Below, piece after piece: positions 1 to 8,444 of a stretch of 64,000 nt of DNA (positions within the stretch are counted from its first letter, which is position 1; every line of letters starts with the position of its first letter). This DNA is from Pollutimonas thiosulfatoxidans (lineage in GTDB: Bacteria > Pseudomonadota > Gammaproteobacteria > Burkholderiales > Burkholderiaceae_B): the NCBI RefSeq assembly GCF_004022565.1, contig NZ_CP022987.1, forward strand, positions 186,001 through 250,000, given 5' to 3'. The notes under the pieces were generated by a model. The model was not told where the DNA came from. It did not search any database and saw only the letters and a program-made list of their open reading frames with translations. Made by a program: the position numbers and the translations under genes.

Positions 1-533
1 GGCGCCGCGACGGCGCCTGGCTCGCGGGCATAGACGGTCTGATAGCGCTCGTCATCTTCCGGCTGTGCGGCGTGCTCAATATAGGGCGGCAGCGGCGTGG
101 CCCCGTGACGGTCCAGGAGATCCAGCACGCGTTCGGGAAAAGTCAGCTCGAAGAGCTCTCCCTGACGTCCAGCCACTACGGCGATGAAGGCGTCGGCAAG
201 TATCAGCTTGCTCCCCGGACGTGGCGACTTGCTGGCCTTGATATGCGCCAGCGCGGTGTCGGGGCCGGTAACCCGCTCTATCAGGACCTCGACCCGGCCT
301 CCGGTTTCCTTGTGGCCCCGCAGCCGGGCCTTGATGACGCGGGTATCATTGAAGACCAGCAGATCGCCCTTGCGCAGCAGCGTGGGCAGGTCGACGAACT
401 GCCTGTCGTGCAGGGCGCCGCCGGCATCCAGATGCAGCAAGCGGCTGTCGATGCGATGGGCAGCAGGAGACTGGGCAATAAGTTCCTGTGGCAGTTCGTA
501 ATCGAACTGTGAAAGGTGCAGATCAGGGTTCAC
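1..533 (-). CDS. queA: S-adenosylmethionine:tRNA ribosyltransferase-isomerase QueA (partial, 3' end outside window)
   Basis: QueA transfers and isomerises the ribosyl part of AdoMet onto 7-aminomethyl-7-deazaguanine at tRNA position 34, giving epoxyqueuosine; it acts in the cytosol. About 177 N-terminal codons are present of a protein that is usually near 340 residues; the rest lies left of the window. The family's opening is clear: FDYELPQELIAQ, then the DSRLL segment and VFNDTRVIKARLRG, followed by ELFELTFPER. The start is a GTG because no in-frame ATG lies just upstream and the conserved N-terminus begins at once. It is divergent from dacB across about 140 bases. Identification is firm; the start codon is somewhat less certain. 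Confidence 0.93.
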   Translation of the reverse strand, partial: MNPDLHLSQFDYELPQELIAQSPAAHRIDSRLLHLDAGGALHDRQFVDLPTLLRKGDLLVFNDTRVIKARLRGHKETGGRVEVLIERVTGPDTALAHIKASKSPRPGSKLILADAFIAVVAGRQGELFELTFPERVLDLLDRHGATPLPPYIEHAAQPEDDERYQTVYAREPGAVAA

Positions 534-676
534 GTGGGGTCTTGGATGTCGGCTGTCGCGGGCATCTTGAATGATTTGTGCCGGTATTTTAAGCGCTAGC
601 GCCAGTTTTCTGCTTGGGAGCCGCCGCTGCGCGGAATTCTTTAGTTATGCTGGTGCTTTTTGTGGGCGGGCGTTTC

Positions 677-2131
677 ATGTCTTTATTGCGGTGGCGAAGT
701 GTGGGCGCCGGCGTGCGTACGGCGCAACGGCTGATGGCCTGTCTGGCCCTGGCTTTGTGTGCCGGAGCCGCTGGGGCGCAAGGCCTGCCTCCCGAACTGC
801 AGTCGGCATGGAAGGCCACACGCCTGTCCACCAACGCCTTGTCCTTGTATGTGCAGGAAATAGGCGGGCCGCCCCTGATCGCCATCAATGCCACGACGCC
901 GCGCAACCCGGCTTCAGTCATGAAGATGGTGACAACGTGGACGGCGTTGTCAGGCCTCGGTCCCGAGTACGCCTGGCGCACCAGCTTTTTGGCAAAGGAT
1001 GGCGGTGTGGTGGATGCACAGGGCACTTTGCAAGGCCCTCTGTACTTGAAGGCGGGCGGGGATCCGCTGCTTACCGTGGAAGAGATGTGGGGCCTGCTGC
1101 GCGAATTGCGGCTGCGGGGCATAAAGAACCTTGGCGAAGTCATCGTGGACCGCTCTTTGTTTGGTCAGGTTGCGGAGGACCCCGGTGCATTTGATGGCGC
1201 GCCCAATCGACCTTATAACGCCAGCCCGGATGCCATGATGGTCAGCCTGGGCGCCCTGCGGCTGGTGTTCCAACCCGATAGAGTCGCGCGCAAGTGGGTG
1301 CCCATCATTGATCCGCCATTGCAGGGCGTACGGGTGGAAGGCGATATCCAGTGGAGCAATGCGGCCTGCCCGGGCTCGCCTGCCGTCAGCACAAATGTCC
1401 AGTCTGCCGGCCGCGACGTGGTTGTTCGCGTCAGTGGCACAGCGGCAGGTTCTTGCGGCGAGTTCACCGTCTACCGGCTTGCCTTGTCGCAGCCTGAATA
1501 CTTTTCGTCATTGTTCCAGATGCTGTGGAAGGAGCTGGGCGGCACCCTGGCCCGTGGCTTGAAGGCGGGCAAGGTGCCGGGCAATGTACTGCCCGTCGTC
1601 TGGCGCGATTCGGAAACGCTGGCAGACACCATCCGTGTCATCAACAAGAAAAGCAACAACGTCATGGCCAGAACCCTGTTGCTGACACTGGGCGCCGAGC
1701 TGATAGGCCCGGGCGCCACAGCGGAAACCGGAGCGCGGGCCGCCTTGGGGGTGCTGCAAGGGCAGGGGGTGGATACCCAAGGCTGGGTCATCGACAACGG
1801 ATCGGGCCTGTCTCGTGGCGGGCGGCTGACTGCAAAAGGGCTGGCGGATATGCTGGCTGTGGCGTGGCGCTCGCCGCTGATGCCCGAATTCATGTCGTCT
1901 CTCGCAATCGCGGGTGTCGACGGCACGGTAAGGCGCCGTCTGCGCAACGACGAGGTCAAGGGCATGGCGCACCTCAAGACGGGCACCTTGCGCGATGCGC
2001 GCGCTTTGGCTGGATATGTCCTGGGCGCCAGCGGCAAGCGTTATATTCTGGTCAGCGTCGTGAACGACGATCAATCAGGCGCTGTGCGCCGTTTCGACGA
2101 TGCCCTGGTCAGTTGGCTGGCGGCTCGCTAA
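677..2131 (+). CDS. dacB: D-alanyl-D-alanine carboxypeptidase/endopeptidase (PBP4 type)
   Basis: This is a periplasmic low-molecular-mass penicillin-binding protein that trims D-Ala from peptidoglycan stem peptides and cuts D-Ala-mDAP cross-links. The 484 residues show a basic N-terminus and hydrophobic signal segment (about residues 18-34, ending in AAGA), the SxxK motif as S80-V-M-K83, an SxN motif (KKSNN) and a KTG motif (HLKTGTLRDA), in the order expected for peptidase family S13. I place the start at the ATG just before the signal peptide; an in-frame codon 63 bases upstream would put a non-signal stretch first. It is followed after 13 bases by upp, so the two may be co-transcribed, although their functions are unrelated. 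Confidence 0.92.
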   Translation: MSLLRWRSVGAGVRTAQRLMACLALALCAGAAGAQGLPPELQSAWKATRLSTNALSLYVQEIGGPPLIAINATTPRNPASVMKMVTTWTALSGLGPEYAWRTSFLAKDGGVVDAQGTLQGPLYLKAGGDPLLTVEEMWGLLRELRLRGIKNLGEVIVDRSLFGQVAEDPGAFDGAPNRPYNASPDAMMVSLGALRLVFQPDRVARKWVPIIDPPLQGVRVEGDIQWSNAACPGSPAVSTNVQSAGRDVVVRVSGTAAGSCGEFTVYRLALSQPEYFSSLFQMLWKELGGTLARGLKAGKVPGNVLPVVWRDSETLADTIRVINKKSNNVMARTLLLTLGAELIGPGATAETGARAALGVLQGQGVDTQGWVIDNGSGLSRGGRLTAKGLADMLAVAWRSPLMPEFMSSLAIAGVDGTVRRRLRNDEVKGMAHLKTGTLRDARALAGYVLGASGKRYILVSVVNDDQSGAVRRFDDALVSWLAAR

Positions 2132-2144
2132 GCAAGGAATCAGT

Positions 2145-2783
2145 ATGCCCATACACGAAATTCGCCATCCCCTTATCCGCCACAAGCTCGGACTGATGCG
2201 GCGGGCGGATTTAAGCACCAAGAACTTTCGCGAGATGGCCCAAGAGATCGCGGCCCTGCTCACCTACGAAGCTTCCAAGGATCTGCCGCTCGAGCCCGCC
2301 ACCATCGAGGGGTGGAGCGGTTCGCTGAATGTCGAGAAGCTGGCGGGCAAGAAGGTTACCGTGGTTCCTATCTTGCGCGCGGGCATCGGCATGCTGGACG
2401 GCGTGCTTAGTCTGATTCCGGGGGCCAAGGTCAGCGCGGTAGGCATTGCACGCAATGAAGAAACCTTGCAAGCCCAAACCTACCTGGAGCGTCTTGTTGG
2501 CCAACTGGACCAGCGGCTGGCCCTCATTGTGGATCCGATGCTCGCAACAGGGGGCTCTATGGTGGCAACCATAGACCTGCTGAAGAAGGCTGGCTGTCGC
2601 AACGTGCGGGCGCTGGTGCTGGTTGCCGCGCCTGAAGGCATACGTGCTGTGGAAGAGCATCATCCCGACGTTCACATTTATACCGCCTCGATAGACAGCC
2701 ATTTGAACGAGGACGGCTACATCATCCCTGGGCTCGGCGACGCGGGCGACCGCATCTTTGGTACTCGCCAGAAAGACGCCTGA
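2145..2783 (+). CDS. upp: Uracil phosphoribosyltransferase
   Basis: This cytosolic pyrimidine-salvage enzyme makes UMP from uracil and PRPP. The 212-residue product has the usual family length. It shows the N-terminal HPLIRHKLGLMR segment, the PRPP-binding loop in LIVDPMLATGGSM, and the uracil-binding C-terminal segment GLGDAGDRIFGT. The chosen ATG has an AAGGAA ribosome site (2134-2139) six bases upstream; the in-frame extension upstream runs into dacB and does not match the family. A weak GC hairpin with a short T run lies downstream of the stop. Confidence 0.96.
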   Translation: MPIHEIRHPLIRHKLGLMRRADLSTKNFREMAQEIAALLTYEASKDLPLEPATIEGWSGSLNVEKLAGKKVTVVPILRAGIGMLDGVLSLIPGAKVSAVGIARNEETLQAQTYLERLVGQLDQRLALIVDPMLATGGSMVATIDLLKKAGCRNVRALVLVAAPEGIRAVEEHHPDVHIYTASIDSHLNEDGYIIPGLGDAGDRIFGTRQKDA

Positions 2784-2826
2784 GCCTGGTGGCCCGCCGG
2801 TAACGGCAGCACACATTCGCTAACCG

Positions 2827-2864
2827 CCTGTGGCGCAAAGCCGCGGGCGCCACGGCCTTTTGCG
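2827..2864 (+). terminator. Possible intrinsic terminator after upp
   Basis: GTGGCGC (2830-2836) is complementary to GCGCCAC (2847-2853), and the second arm is followed by GGCCTTTTGCG. The T run is short and an alternative fold exists (CGCAAAGCCG with CGGCCTTTTGCG), so this is only a candidate end for the dacB-upp transcript. Confidence 0.35.
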
Positions 2865-2902
2865 TTAGTATGAATCCTTGTTAGTTCATCGGGTAAGGCC
2901 AT

Positions 2903-3625
2903 ATGCAATTACGATGGAAAGCGGCTCTTTCGAGCCTGGCATTCACGATAAGCGCAACGCCGGCACTGGCGGGCGTGTGCGAAGCGCCCTTCATGCATGA
3001 TGGCGGAGTCGCCCAGTTGCAAGGCTCCGGCGGCATGCAGTTGGGGGCAGATTTATCTTTCTCCGACGTCTCTCATCAAGGCAAGGACGCCTGCGAGGCG
3101 CGGGTCCAAGGTGTGGCCACCTATGGCTTGGCCGGACTTCCGCCGGGGAAATCTTCGCTCGACTACTGGATGTCAGTCGAGAACGGCAAAGCCACATTCC
3201 AGCGCCGCAACGAGCAGGGTGGCCGCGAGTCGGTGGATGGCAAGTTCGACCTGCGGATGTTGGGGCTGTTCGCCTACGGCGAACCCATAACCCGCGCGGG
3301 TCAGACCTTTCCCCCTCTGCGCTTCCAGATCAATCTGGACAAAAAGGCAGTGGAGACGGCACCCATTGTCATCGAAACCGGCGACAAAACAGTGGGCGAA
3401 CGCCAAACCATACCGACTGCGGCGGGGCAACAGACGTGCTGGCCGATCCAGTACACGCGCCGCACGGCACCCACTCAGGCCTCATTCAGCGGGCTGGTCT
3501 TACCCATTCCTGCGACGACATCTTCTGTTACAGACTGGTTCTGCCCAGCGCTTAACATGGTAATGAAGCAAGAAAGCGATCAAAATGGGGTGGTCTCCAC
3601 AGTGGAAGTCACCAAACTGCAGTAA
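2903..3625 (+). CDS. Exported protein of unknown function
   Basis: I do not recognise this family. The 240-residue product opens with a clear Sec signal peptide (MQLRWKAALSS, a hydrophobic stretch, then TPALAG), so the mature protein is probably periplasmic or secreted. The mature part has only a few cysteines (VCEAP near the new N-terminus, KDACEA, QQTCWPI, WFCPALN), which could form two disulfides. There are no transmembrane segments after the signal and no obvious catalytic motif. The gene stands alone between upp and the YqjD-like trio, with about 60-120 base gaps, and has normal base composition for the window. It is a real gene by its signal peptide and length; its function is open. Confidence 0.8.
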   Translation: MQLRWKAALSSLAFTISATPALAGVCEAPFMHDGGVAQLQGSGGMQLGADLSFSDVSHQGKDACEARVQGVATYGLAGLPPGKSSLDYWMSVENGKATFQRRNEQGGRESVDGKFDLRMLGLFAYGEPITRAGQTFPPLRFQINLDKKAVETAPIVIETGDKTVGERQTIPTAAGQQTCWPIQYTRRTAPTQASFSGLVLPIPATTSSVTDWFCPALNMVMKQESDQNGVVSTVEVTKLQ

Positions 3626-3687
3626 CGTCAGGCACGAATCCTGCAGGGCGTTTTTCGTTTCAACCGACTCTTGATTAGGAGCTGATC

Positions 3688-4005
3688 ATGGCAACAAAGA
3701 AGACAACGCAGGCTAGCGAAGAAGAATTCATCGAGAGCGTAAAAGAAAGCCTGGATGATGCGGAGCGGCGTCTGCGCGAGGCAGCCGAGGCCACCGGTGA
3801 CAAGGCGGCAGAGTTGCGTGAAGACGCCATGCGGTCCCTAAGGCGCACGCGTGAAGCGCTATACGATGCACAGGACGAGCTTCTCGAGCGCGGCCGCAAG
3901 GCGGCCCGCGTTACGGACGAGTACGTTCATGACAACCCTTGGCAAGCCATAGGCGTCGCCGGTCTTGTGGGCGTGCTGATAGGCGCCCTTATGTGCCGTC
4001 GTTAA
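3688..4005 (+). CDS. DUF883 family membrane-anchored protein (YqjD/ElaB type)
   Basis: A 105-residue protein with a long amphipathic, charged helical region (about residues 8-80, rich in E, R, K and A) followed by a C-terminal hydrophobic anchor (WQAIGVAGLVGVLIGALM) and a CRR tail. This is the DUF883 layout of E. coli YqjD, ElaB and YgaM, inner-membrane proteins described as binding ribosomes in stationary phase. The next two genes are a holin-superfamily protein and a YqjK-like protein, repeating the E. coli yqjD-yqjE-yqjK order, which supports the assignment. The ribosome-tethering role is known from the family; nothing in this sequence shows it directly. An AGGAG-like site precedes the ATG. 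Confidence 0.88.
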   Translation: MATKKTTQASEEEFIESVKESLDDAERRLREAAEATGDKAAELREDAMRSLRRTREALYDAQDELLERGRKAARVTDEYVHDNPWQAIGVAGLVGVLIGALMCRR

Positions 4006-4017
4006 ACGGATCAAATC

Positions 4018-4434
4018 ATGGCGCTACGACAGTCAGTGGCCGATATGGCCTGCACCTTGCTTTCCATCGTGCGGACACGGCTGGAACTTTTTGCGCTGGA
4101 AGCCTCCGACCAGAAGGCGCACCTGATTGCCGCTCTTGGGATGGCTTTCGGTGCGCTGCTTTTTCTGACGCTGGCGGTCCTGGTGTTTTCCATAGCAGTG
4201 GCGCTGTATTTCTGGCCCACTGATGCCCGCTATATGGCCTTGGGCATACTGGCGCTGGTTTACCTGGTGCTGGGCGTCGGACTGCTGTGGGGTGTTAGGC
4301 GCAAGCTGTTGTTCGAGCCTATGCCGTTCGCGGCTACCATCGACGAGCTGAGGCGCGACCTGGCCTTGGTCGAGCGACTGCGCGAGCATCCAACAGCTGA
4401 CGAACCCGTACGGCCACAGAGGGACTACCCATGA
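4018..4434 (+). CDS. YqjE-like phage-holin-superfamily membrane protein
   Basis: A 138-residue protein with two predicted transmembrane helices (about residues 42-66 and 74-98) joined by a short loop, and charged ends. This is the pattern of the 'putative Actinobacterial Holin-X, holin superfamily III' family that includes E. coli YqjE. Despite the family name, nothing links it to phage lysis here; it lies in a YqjD/YqjE/YqjK-like operon, starting 12 bases after the DUF883 gene and overlapping the next gene by four bases. A structural or stress-related role in the inner membrane is likely but unproven. Confidence 0.82.
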   Translation: MALRQSVADMACTLLSIVRTRLELFALEASDQKAHLIAALGMAFGALLFLTLAVLVFSIAVALYFWPTDARYMALGILALVYLVLGVGLLWGVRRKLLFEPMPFAATIDELRRDLALVERLREHPTADEPVRPQRDYP

Positions 4435-4766
4435 AACATGGCATGACTCCCAAGGAAAGGGCGCTGCGTATCGAGCTGGTGCGAGCCCGCGCTGCGCTAG
4501 AGCGCCAAACCATGGCGCGCAGCACGCATGAACTTGTCGGCTCGCTGCACCCTCGGGCCTTGCTGCGCGGCATGATGCCCAAGGGTTCCGGTTTGTCCAT
4601 GACCGACTGGATCTTCAAGGTACTGACGCTTGCCCGCCGCTATCCTCTGCTTACATCCAGCGTCTCGGCTGTGGTAACCGGCGCGGCAAGGCGCAAGAAC
4701 TGGTGGCGTATCGGTATCGGCCTGCTGCTTAGCTGGCAGCTTGCCCGGCACGCAAGCCGGAAGTAA
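4431..4766 (+). CDS. YqjK-like small protein, third gene of the yqj-type operon
   Basis: A 111-residue basic protein beginning inside the stop of the preceding gene (ATGA overlap), which implies coupled translation. The N-terminal half is a charged helix rich in arginine (KERALRIELVRARAAL), and the C-terminal half has a segment of moderate hydrophobicity (WWRIGIGLLLSWQLA). Position and composition match YqjK-like proteins, but the similarity I can see is weak, so the name rests mainly on context. Its stop codon directly abuts the stop of convergent ubiD with no bases between. Confidence 0.7.
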   Translation: MKHGMTPKERALRIELVRARAALERQTMARSTHELVGSLHPRALLRGMMPKGSGLSMTDWIFKVLTLARRYPLLTSSVSAVVTGAARRKNWWRIGIGLLLSWQLARHASRK

Positions 4767-6311
4767 TCACAGACCCAGATCGCCCCACATGGCGTCGACT
4801 CTCGCCTTGACGTCCGGGTCCATCTGGATGGGTGTGCCCCATTCGCGTTGGGTCTCTCCGGGCCATTTGTTGGTGGCGTCCAGACCCATCTTGCCGCCCA
4901 GCCCGGATACCGGCGACGCAAAATCCAGGTAATCGATAGGTGTGTTCTCGACCAGCACGGTGTCCCGAACCGGGTCCATGCGGGTGGTCATGGCCCACAC
5001 CACCTCTTTCCAGTCGCGCGGGTTGATGTCTTCGTCCACGACCACAATGAATTTTGTGTACATGAACTGGCGCAGCACGCTCCATAGTCCGAACATGACG
5101 CGCTTGGCGTGTCCCGGATATTGCTTGCGCATGGACACGACCGCCAGGCGGTAGCTGCAGCCTTCGGGCGGCAGGTAGAAGTCCACGATCTCGGGCAGTT
5201 GGCGCTTCAGCAGCGGGACGAACACCTCGTTCAAGGCTACGCCCAGCACGGCCGGCTCGTCGGGCGGCTTGCCCGTATAGGTGCTGTGATAGATGGGCTT
5301 TCGGCGCATGGTGATGCGCTCTACGGTAAACACCGGGAACCAGTCCTGCTCGTTGTAGTAGCCGGTATGGTCGCCGTAAGGTCCTTCCAGGGCCATTTCG
5401 TAGTCAGTATCAGCCGGGCCTGGTATGCCCTCGGGCACCACAGGGGTCTGGGCGCGCGGATCGGACGAGGGCAGCAGATGGCCTTCCAGCACGATTTCGG
5501 CATAGGCCGGCACCGACAGGGTGCTGCCCAGCGCCTTGGTGACTTCCGTGCGCGAGCCACGCAGCAGCCCGGCAAATTGATACTCGGACAGGCTGTCCGG
5601 CACGGGCGTGACCGCGCCCAGGATAGTGGCCGGGTCGGCGCCCAGGGCAACCGCTATCGGAAAAGGCGTTCCAGGATGGGCGATGGCGTGATCGCGGAAA
5701 TCCAGCGCACCGCCGCGATGCGACAGCCAGCGCATGATCAGCTTGTTGCGTCCCAGAACCTGCTGGCGATAAATGCCCAGGTTCTGACGGCGCGCGTTCG
5801 GGCCCTTCGTAATGACCAGGCCCCAGGTCAGCAGGGGGGCGACATCGCCAGGCCAGCAGCGCTGCAGGGGAATGCGGGACAAATCCACATCGTCGCCTTC
5901 CAGGACGACATCCTGGCAGGGTGCGCCCTTGATCATCTTGGGGCTCATGTCCCAGAGCGCCGACTTCAGCATCGACACCTTGGCCAGCGCATCGCGCAGC
6001 CCTTGCGGCGCCTCCGGTTCGCGCAACGAGGCCAGCAACTCGCCCGTGTCGCGCAGGGCGGTGATATCGTCCGCGCCCATGCCCCAGGCCACCCGCTTGG
6101 TGGTGCCAAACAGGTTGGTCAGCACCGGCATGGCAGCCGGCGCGCCGTTGTGCATAGGCCGCTCGAACAGCAGGGCCGGGCCTTCGGCGCGGAGCACGCG
6201 ATCGCTGATCTCTGTCATCTCGAGATCGGTGGATACGGGGTGGGTGATGCGTTGCAGTTCGCCAGCGCGTTCAAGCTGAGCGATAAAGTCTCTTAAGTCG
6301 CGATATTTCAC
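4767..6311 (-). CDS. ubiD: 4-hydroxy-3-polyprenylbenzoate decarboxylase UbiD
   Basis: UbiD removes the carboxylate from 4-hydroxy-3-polyprenylbenzoate in ubiquinone synthesis, using the prenylated-FMN cofactor supplied by UbiX. The 514-residue product is slightly longer than the E. coli enzyme (497). Family segments are present throughout: the MKYRDLRDFIAQLE start, RYPVS-like HPVSTDLEMTEI, the central NLGIYRQQVLGRN, PDEPAVLGVALNEV, and the C-terminal ENTPIDYLDFASP followed by GGKMGLDATNKWPGE. UbiD relatives also decarboxylate other aromatic acids; the length and C-terminus favour the ubiquinone enzyme over an aromatic-degradation paralogue. It is divergent from the lytic transglycosylase gene and convergent, with zero spacing, to the yqj-type operon. 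Confidence 0.93.
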   Translation of the reverse strand: MKYRDLRDFIAQLERAGELQRITHPVSTDLEMTEISDRVLRAEGPALLFERPMHNGAPAAMPVLTNLFGTTKRVAWGMGADDITALRDTGELLASLREPEAPQGLRDALAKVSMLKSALWDMSPKMIKGAPCQDVVLEGDDVDLSRIPLQRCWPGDVAPLLTWGLVITKGPNARRQNLGIYRQQVLGRNKLIMRWLSHRGGALDFRDHAIAHPGTPFPIAVALGADPATILGAVTPVPDSLSEYQFAGLLRGSRTEVTKALGSTLSVPAYAEIVLEGHLLPSSDPRAQTPVVPEGIPGPADTDYEMALEGPYGDHTGYYNEQDWFPVFTVERITMRRKPIYHSTYTGKPPDEPAVLGVALNEVFVPLLKRQLPEIVDFYLPPEGCSYRLAVVSMRKQYPGHAKRVMFGLWSVLRQFMYTKFIVVVDEDINPRDWKEVVWAMTTRMDPVRDTVLVENTPIDYLDFASPVSGLGGKMGLDATNKWPGETQREWGTPIQMDPDVKARVDAMWGDLGL

Positions 6312-6391
6312 AGTAGGGGCCAGTCGGGTTACATTGCGGTCGACGCTGCAAGGTTAACATCGACGTTCCAAATTTCAGGAGGTCACGCGCA

Positions 6392-7186
6392 ATGGCGGTA
6401 ATGGATGCCGACGGGCTGTTGAGTCGCTCCGCTCGTGGGGCCATGAACCGGCTAAGCGAGTTCGTGCACGTGTGTGCCATTTACCTTGGTATTGCCGTGC
6501 TGGTGACCATGGTGCTGGGCGCAACGGTTCCGTCGCTGCGCGAGCAGGCCAAGCAGATCCATGAAGCCCTGCTGATCGCCTTGCAGCCCGACGGGCTCAA
6601 GCAAGACATGCTGGCATCTTACGGCGCCCACACCGGGTCAGCGGGCCAAGGGCGATCGCCGACGCCCGCTTTTGATTTCCGGTCGGCATTGGTTGACTCG
6701 ATGGCGGGACGGCACGTAGCCGGCATCACCAGCGCGCAAAACCAGGCATTGCGCAGCTATATTGCGCGCAAGTACAGAATCGCCCACAGCGTGGCGGGTG
6801 CATTGATCAACACAGCCTTCACCGAGGCCAGAGCGCGCGGCCTGGATCCGCAACTGGTGCTGGCGGTCATCGCCATCGAGTCCCGTTACAACCCCTATGC
6901 TGAAAGTCATGTGGGTGCGCAGGGCCTGATGCAGGTCATGACCCGGGTTCACAAAGACAAGTTCGAGGCGCTGAATGAAGATCCGATCGCCGCCTTGAAC
7001 CCGTTGGCCAATATCAAGGTAGGCGTGCAGATTCTTTATGACTGCATCAAGCGGCGCGGATCAGTGCAAGGTGGTCTGTACTGTTATGTGGGCGCTACGG
7101 GGCCGAGCGATGGCGGTTACGGGGCCAAGGTACTCGCGGAACGGCGGCGCATAGCGCTCGCCTCCGGCATACCGGTGGAGCCTTGA
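6392..7186 (+). CDS. Membrane-anchored lytic transglycosylase (SLT domain)
   Basis: A peptidoglycan lytic transglycosylase that cleaves the MurNAc-GlcNAc bond with 1,6-anhydro product formation. The 264-residue protein has a single N-terminal transmembrane helix (about residues 25-48) and a soluble SLT domain from about residue 145. The catalytic glutamate is E163 within AIESRYNPYAES, followed by the family's GAQGLMQVM motif and, further on, the NIKVG...L segment and the GGLYCYVGA motif in place of the usual ALAAYNAG. A very good ribosome site, AGGAGGT (6377-6383), sits upstream of the ATG. No LysM or other wall-binding domain is visible. The product should sit in the inner membrane facing the periplasm. 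Confidence 0.88.
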   Translation: MAVMDADGLLSRSARGAMNRLSEFVHVCAIYLGIAVLVTMVLGATVPSLREQAKQIHEALLIALQPDGLKQDMLASYGAHTGSAGQGRSPTPAFDFRSALVDSMAGRHVAGITSAQNQALRSYIARKYRIAHSVAGALINTAFTEARARGLDPQLVLAVIAIESRYNPYAESHVGAQGLMQVMTRVHKDKFEALNEDPIAALNPLANIKVGVQILYDCIKRRGSVQGGLYCYVGATGPSDGGYGAKVLAERRRIALASGIPVEP

Positions 7187-7195
7187 GCCGTTGGC

Positions 7196-8356
7196 CTAGC
7201 CCTGCAGGAAACGGCCCATCCGGGCTATCGCCTCTTCCAGCCGGTCCAGGCCCGTGGCATACGAGAAGCGCAGCATCGATGTGGCGTGGGCCGGGCCGAA
7301 GTCCATTCCTGGCACGGCAGCCACTCCGGCCTCGTGCAACAAGCGGTGCGAGAAATCCCTGCTGTCAGCGCTGTGCTCGGTGATATCGGCATAGATGTAG
7401 AAAGCGCCGTCGGGCACCACAGGTACCCGCAAACCAAGTCGCTCAAACTCAGGCAGCAGGTAGTCGCGGCGCTGCTTGAAAGACAGGCGGCGGGTCTCGT
7501 ATAGGCGCAGTACCTCGGGCTCGAAGCAGGTCAGTGCCGCATGCTGGGCAAGCGAGGGCGCACAAATCGCCAGGCTGGCCGCCAGTTTTTCCACTGGAGC
7601 TTCCAAATGAGGCGGCACGATCAGCCACCCCAGCCTCCAACCCGTCATGTGAAAGTACTTGGAGAAACTGTTGATGATGACAATGCTGTCATCCAGGGTC
7701 AGCGCGCTTTCGGGTTGGTCTTCGTAATACAGGCCCAGGTAGATTTCGTCCATGATGACGAAGCCGTCGCGCTGCTTCACCTCTGCAACCAGTGCCCGCA
7801 AGGCCTCGCGGTCGATGGAGGCGCCGGTGGGATTGCTGGGCGAAGCAATCAGTACGCCGCGCGTAGCCGGGCCCCAGTGTTCGCGGATGTCGGCGGCATC
7901 GAGCTGGAAGCGTTGCTCGGCCGAGGCCGGGATCAGCCGCGGTATGCCGCCGGCCGCCGTAACGAAGTTCTGGTTGGCAGGGTAGGAGGGATCCGGCATC
8001 AGCACTTCGTCGCCCGGATTGACCAACGTCATGCAGGCCAGCAGCAAGGCGCCAGAAGCGCCGGAGGTAATGATGACGCGGTCCGGGGACACCGTTGCGC
8101 CGAACTGGGCTGCGTAATAGTCGGCGATGGCGGCGCGCAAGGGCATGATGCCGGCTGGCGAGGTGTACCCGCTGAGCCCGGCCTGTGCCGCGCGGTTCAA
8201 GGTCTCGACGACCTGGGGCGGCGCCGTAAAATCGGGTTCGCCGATACCGAGGCTGATAATGTCTCGACCTTGTGCGTTCAAGGCAACGGCCTGTTTGAAG
8301 AGCTCCACAGCGTAAAATGGCATAACTTGTTCAATACGCTTGGCAAGGCGCGGCAT
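7196..8356 (-). CDS. PLP-dependent aminotransferase, class I/II fold
   Basis: A cytosolic fold-type I aminotransferase of 386 residues. It shows GIGEPDF near residue 38, the SGASGALLLA cofactor-binding segment, ASPSNPTGAS, the MDEIYLGLYY aspartate-tyrosine region and the Schiff-base lysine K233 in SFSKYFHMTGWRLGW. The set is typical of the AspC/AlaA-like Iγ subgroup used for many amino acids, so the substrate cannot be named. I start it at the ATG beginning MPRLAKRIEQ because the frame upstream is long, low in similarity, and overlaps the divergent neighbour. The stop lies only ten bases from the convergent lytic transglycosylase gene. Confidence 0.88.
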   Translation of the reverse strand: MPRLAKRIEQVMPFYAVELFKQAVALNAQGRDIISLGIGEPDFTAPPQVVETLNRAAQAGLSGYTSPAGIMPLRAAIADYYAAQFGATVSPDRVIITSGASGALLLACMTLVNPGDEVLMPDPSYPANQNFVTAAGGIPRLIPASAEQRFQLDAADIREHWGPATRGVLIASPSNPTGASIDREALRALVAEVKQRDGFVIMDEIYLGLYYEDQPESALTLDDSIVIINSFSKYFHMTGWRLGWLIVPPHLEAPVEKLAASLAICAPSLAQHAALTCFEPEVLRLYETRRLSFKQRRDYLLPEFERLGLRVPVVPDGAFYIYADITEHSADSRDFSHRLLHEAGVAAVPGMDFGPAHATSMLRFSYATGLDRLEEAIARMGRFLQG

Positions 8357-8444
8357 AAGGCTATCATCCGGGATAAAAAGCAACGATTGTAAGGGGCGCT
8401 TGCGGCCAGCGCTCTGATTCAAAGCCGCAGTAAAGGATATCACC

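Noticed and set aside
4018..4434. Phage holin from a prophage remnant
   Set aside because: The family name is misleading; the gene order matches the chromosomal yqjD-yqjE-yqjK set and no other phage genes are present.
5109..6296. Plus-strand open frame opposite ubiD (about 395 codons)
   Set aside because: Shadow of ubiD; composition is arginine/histidine/glutamine-rich and no ribosome site or family is seen.
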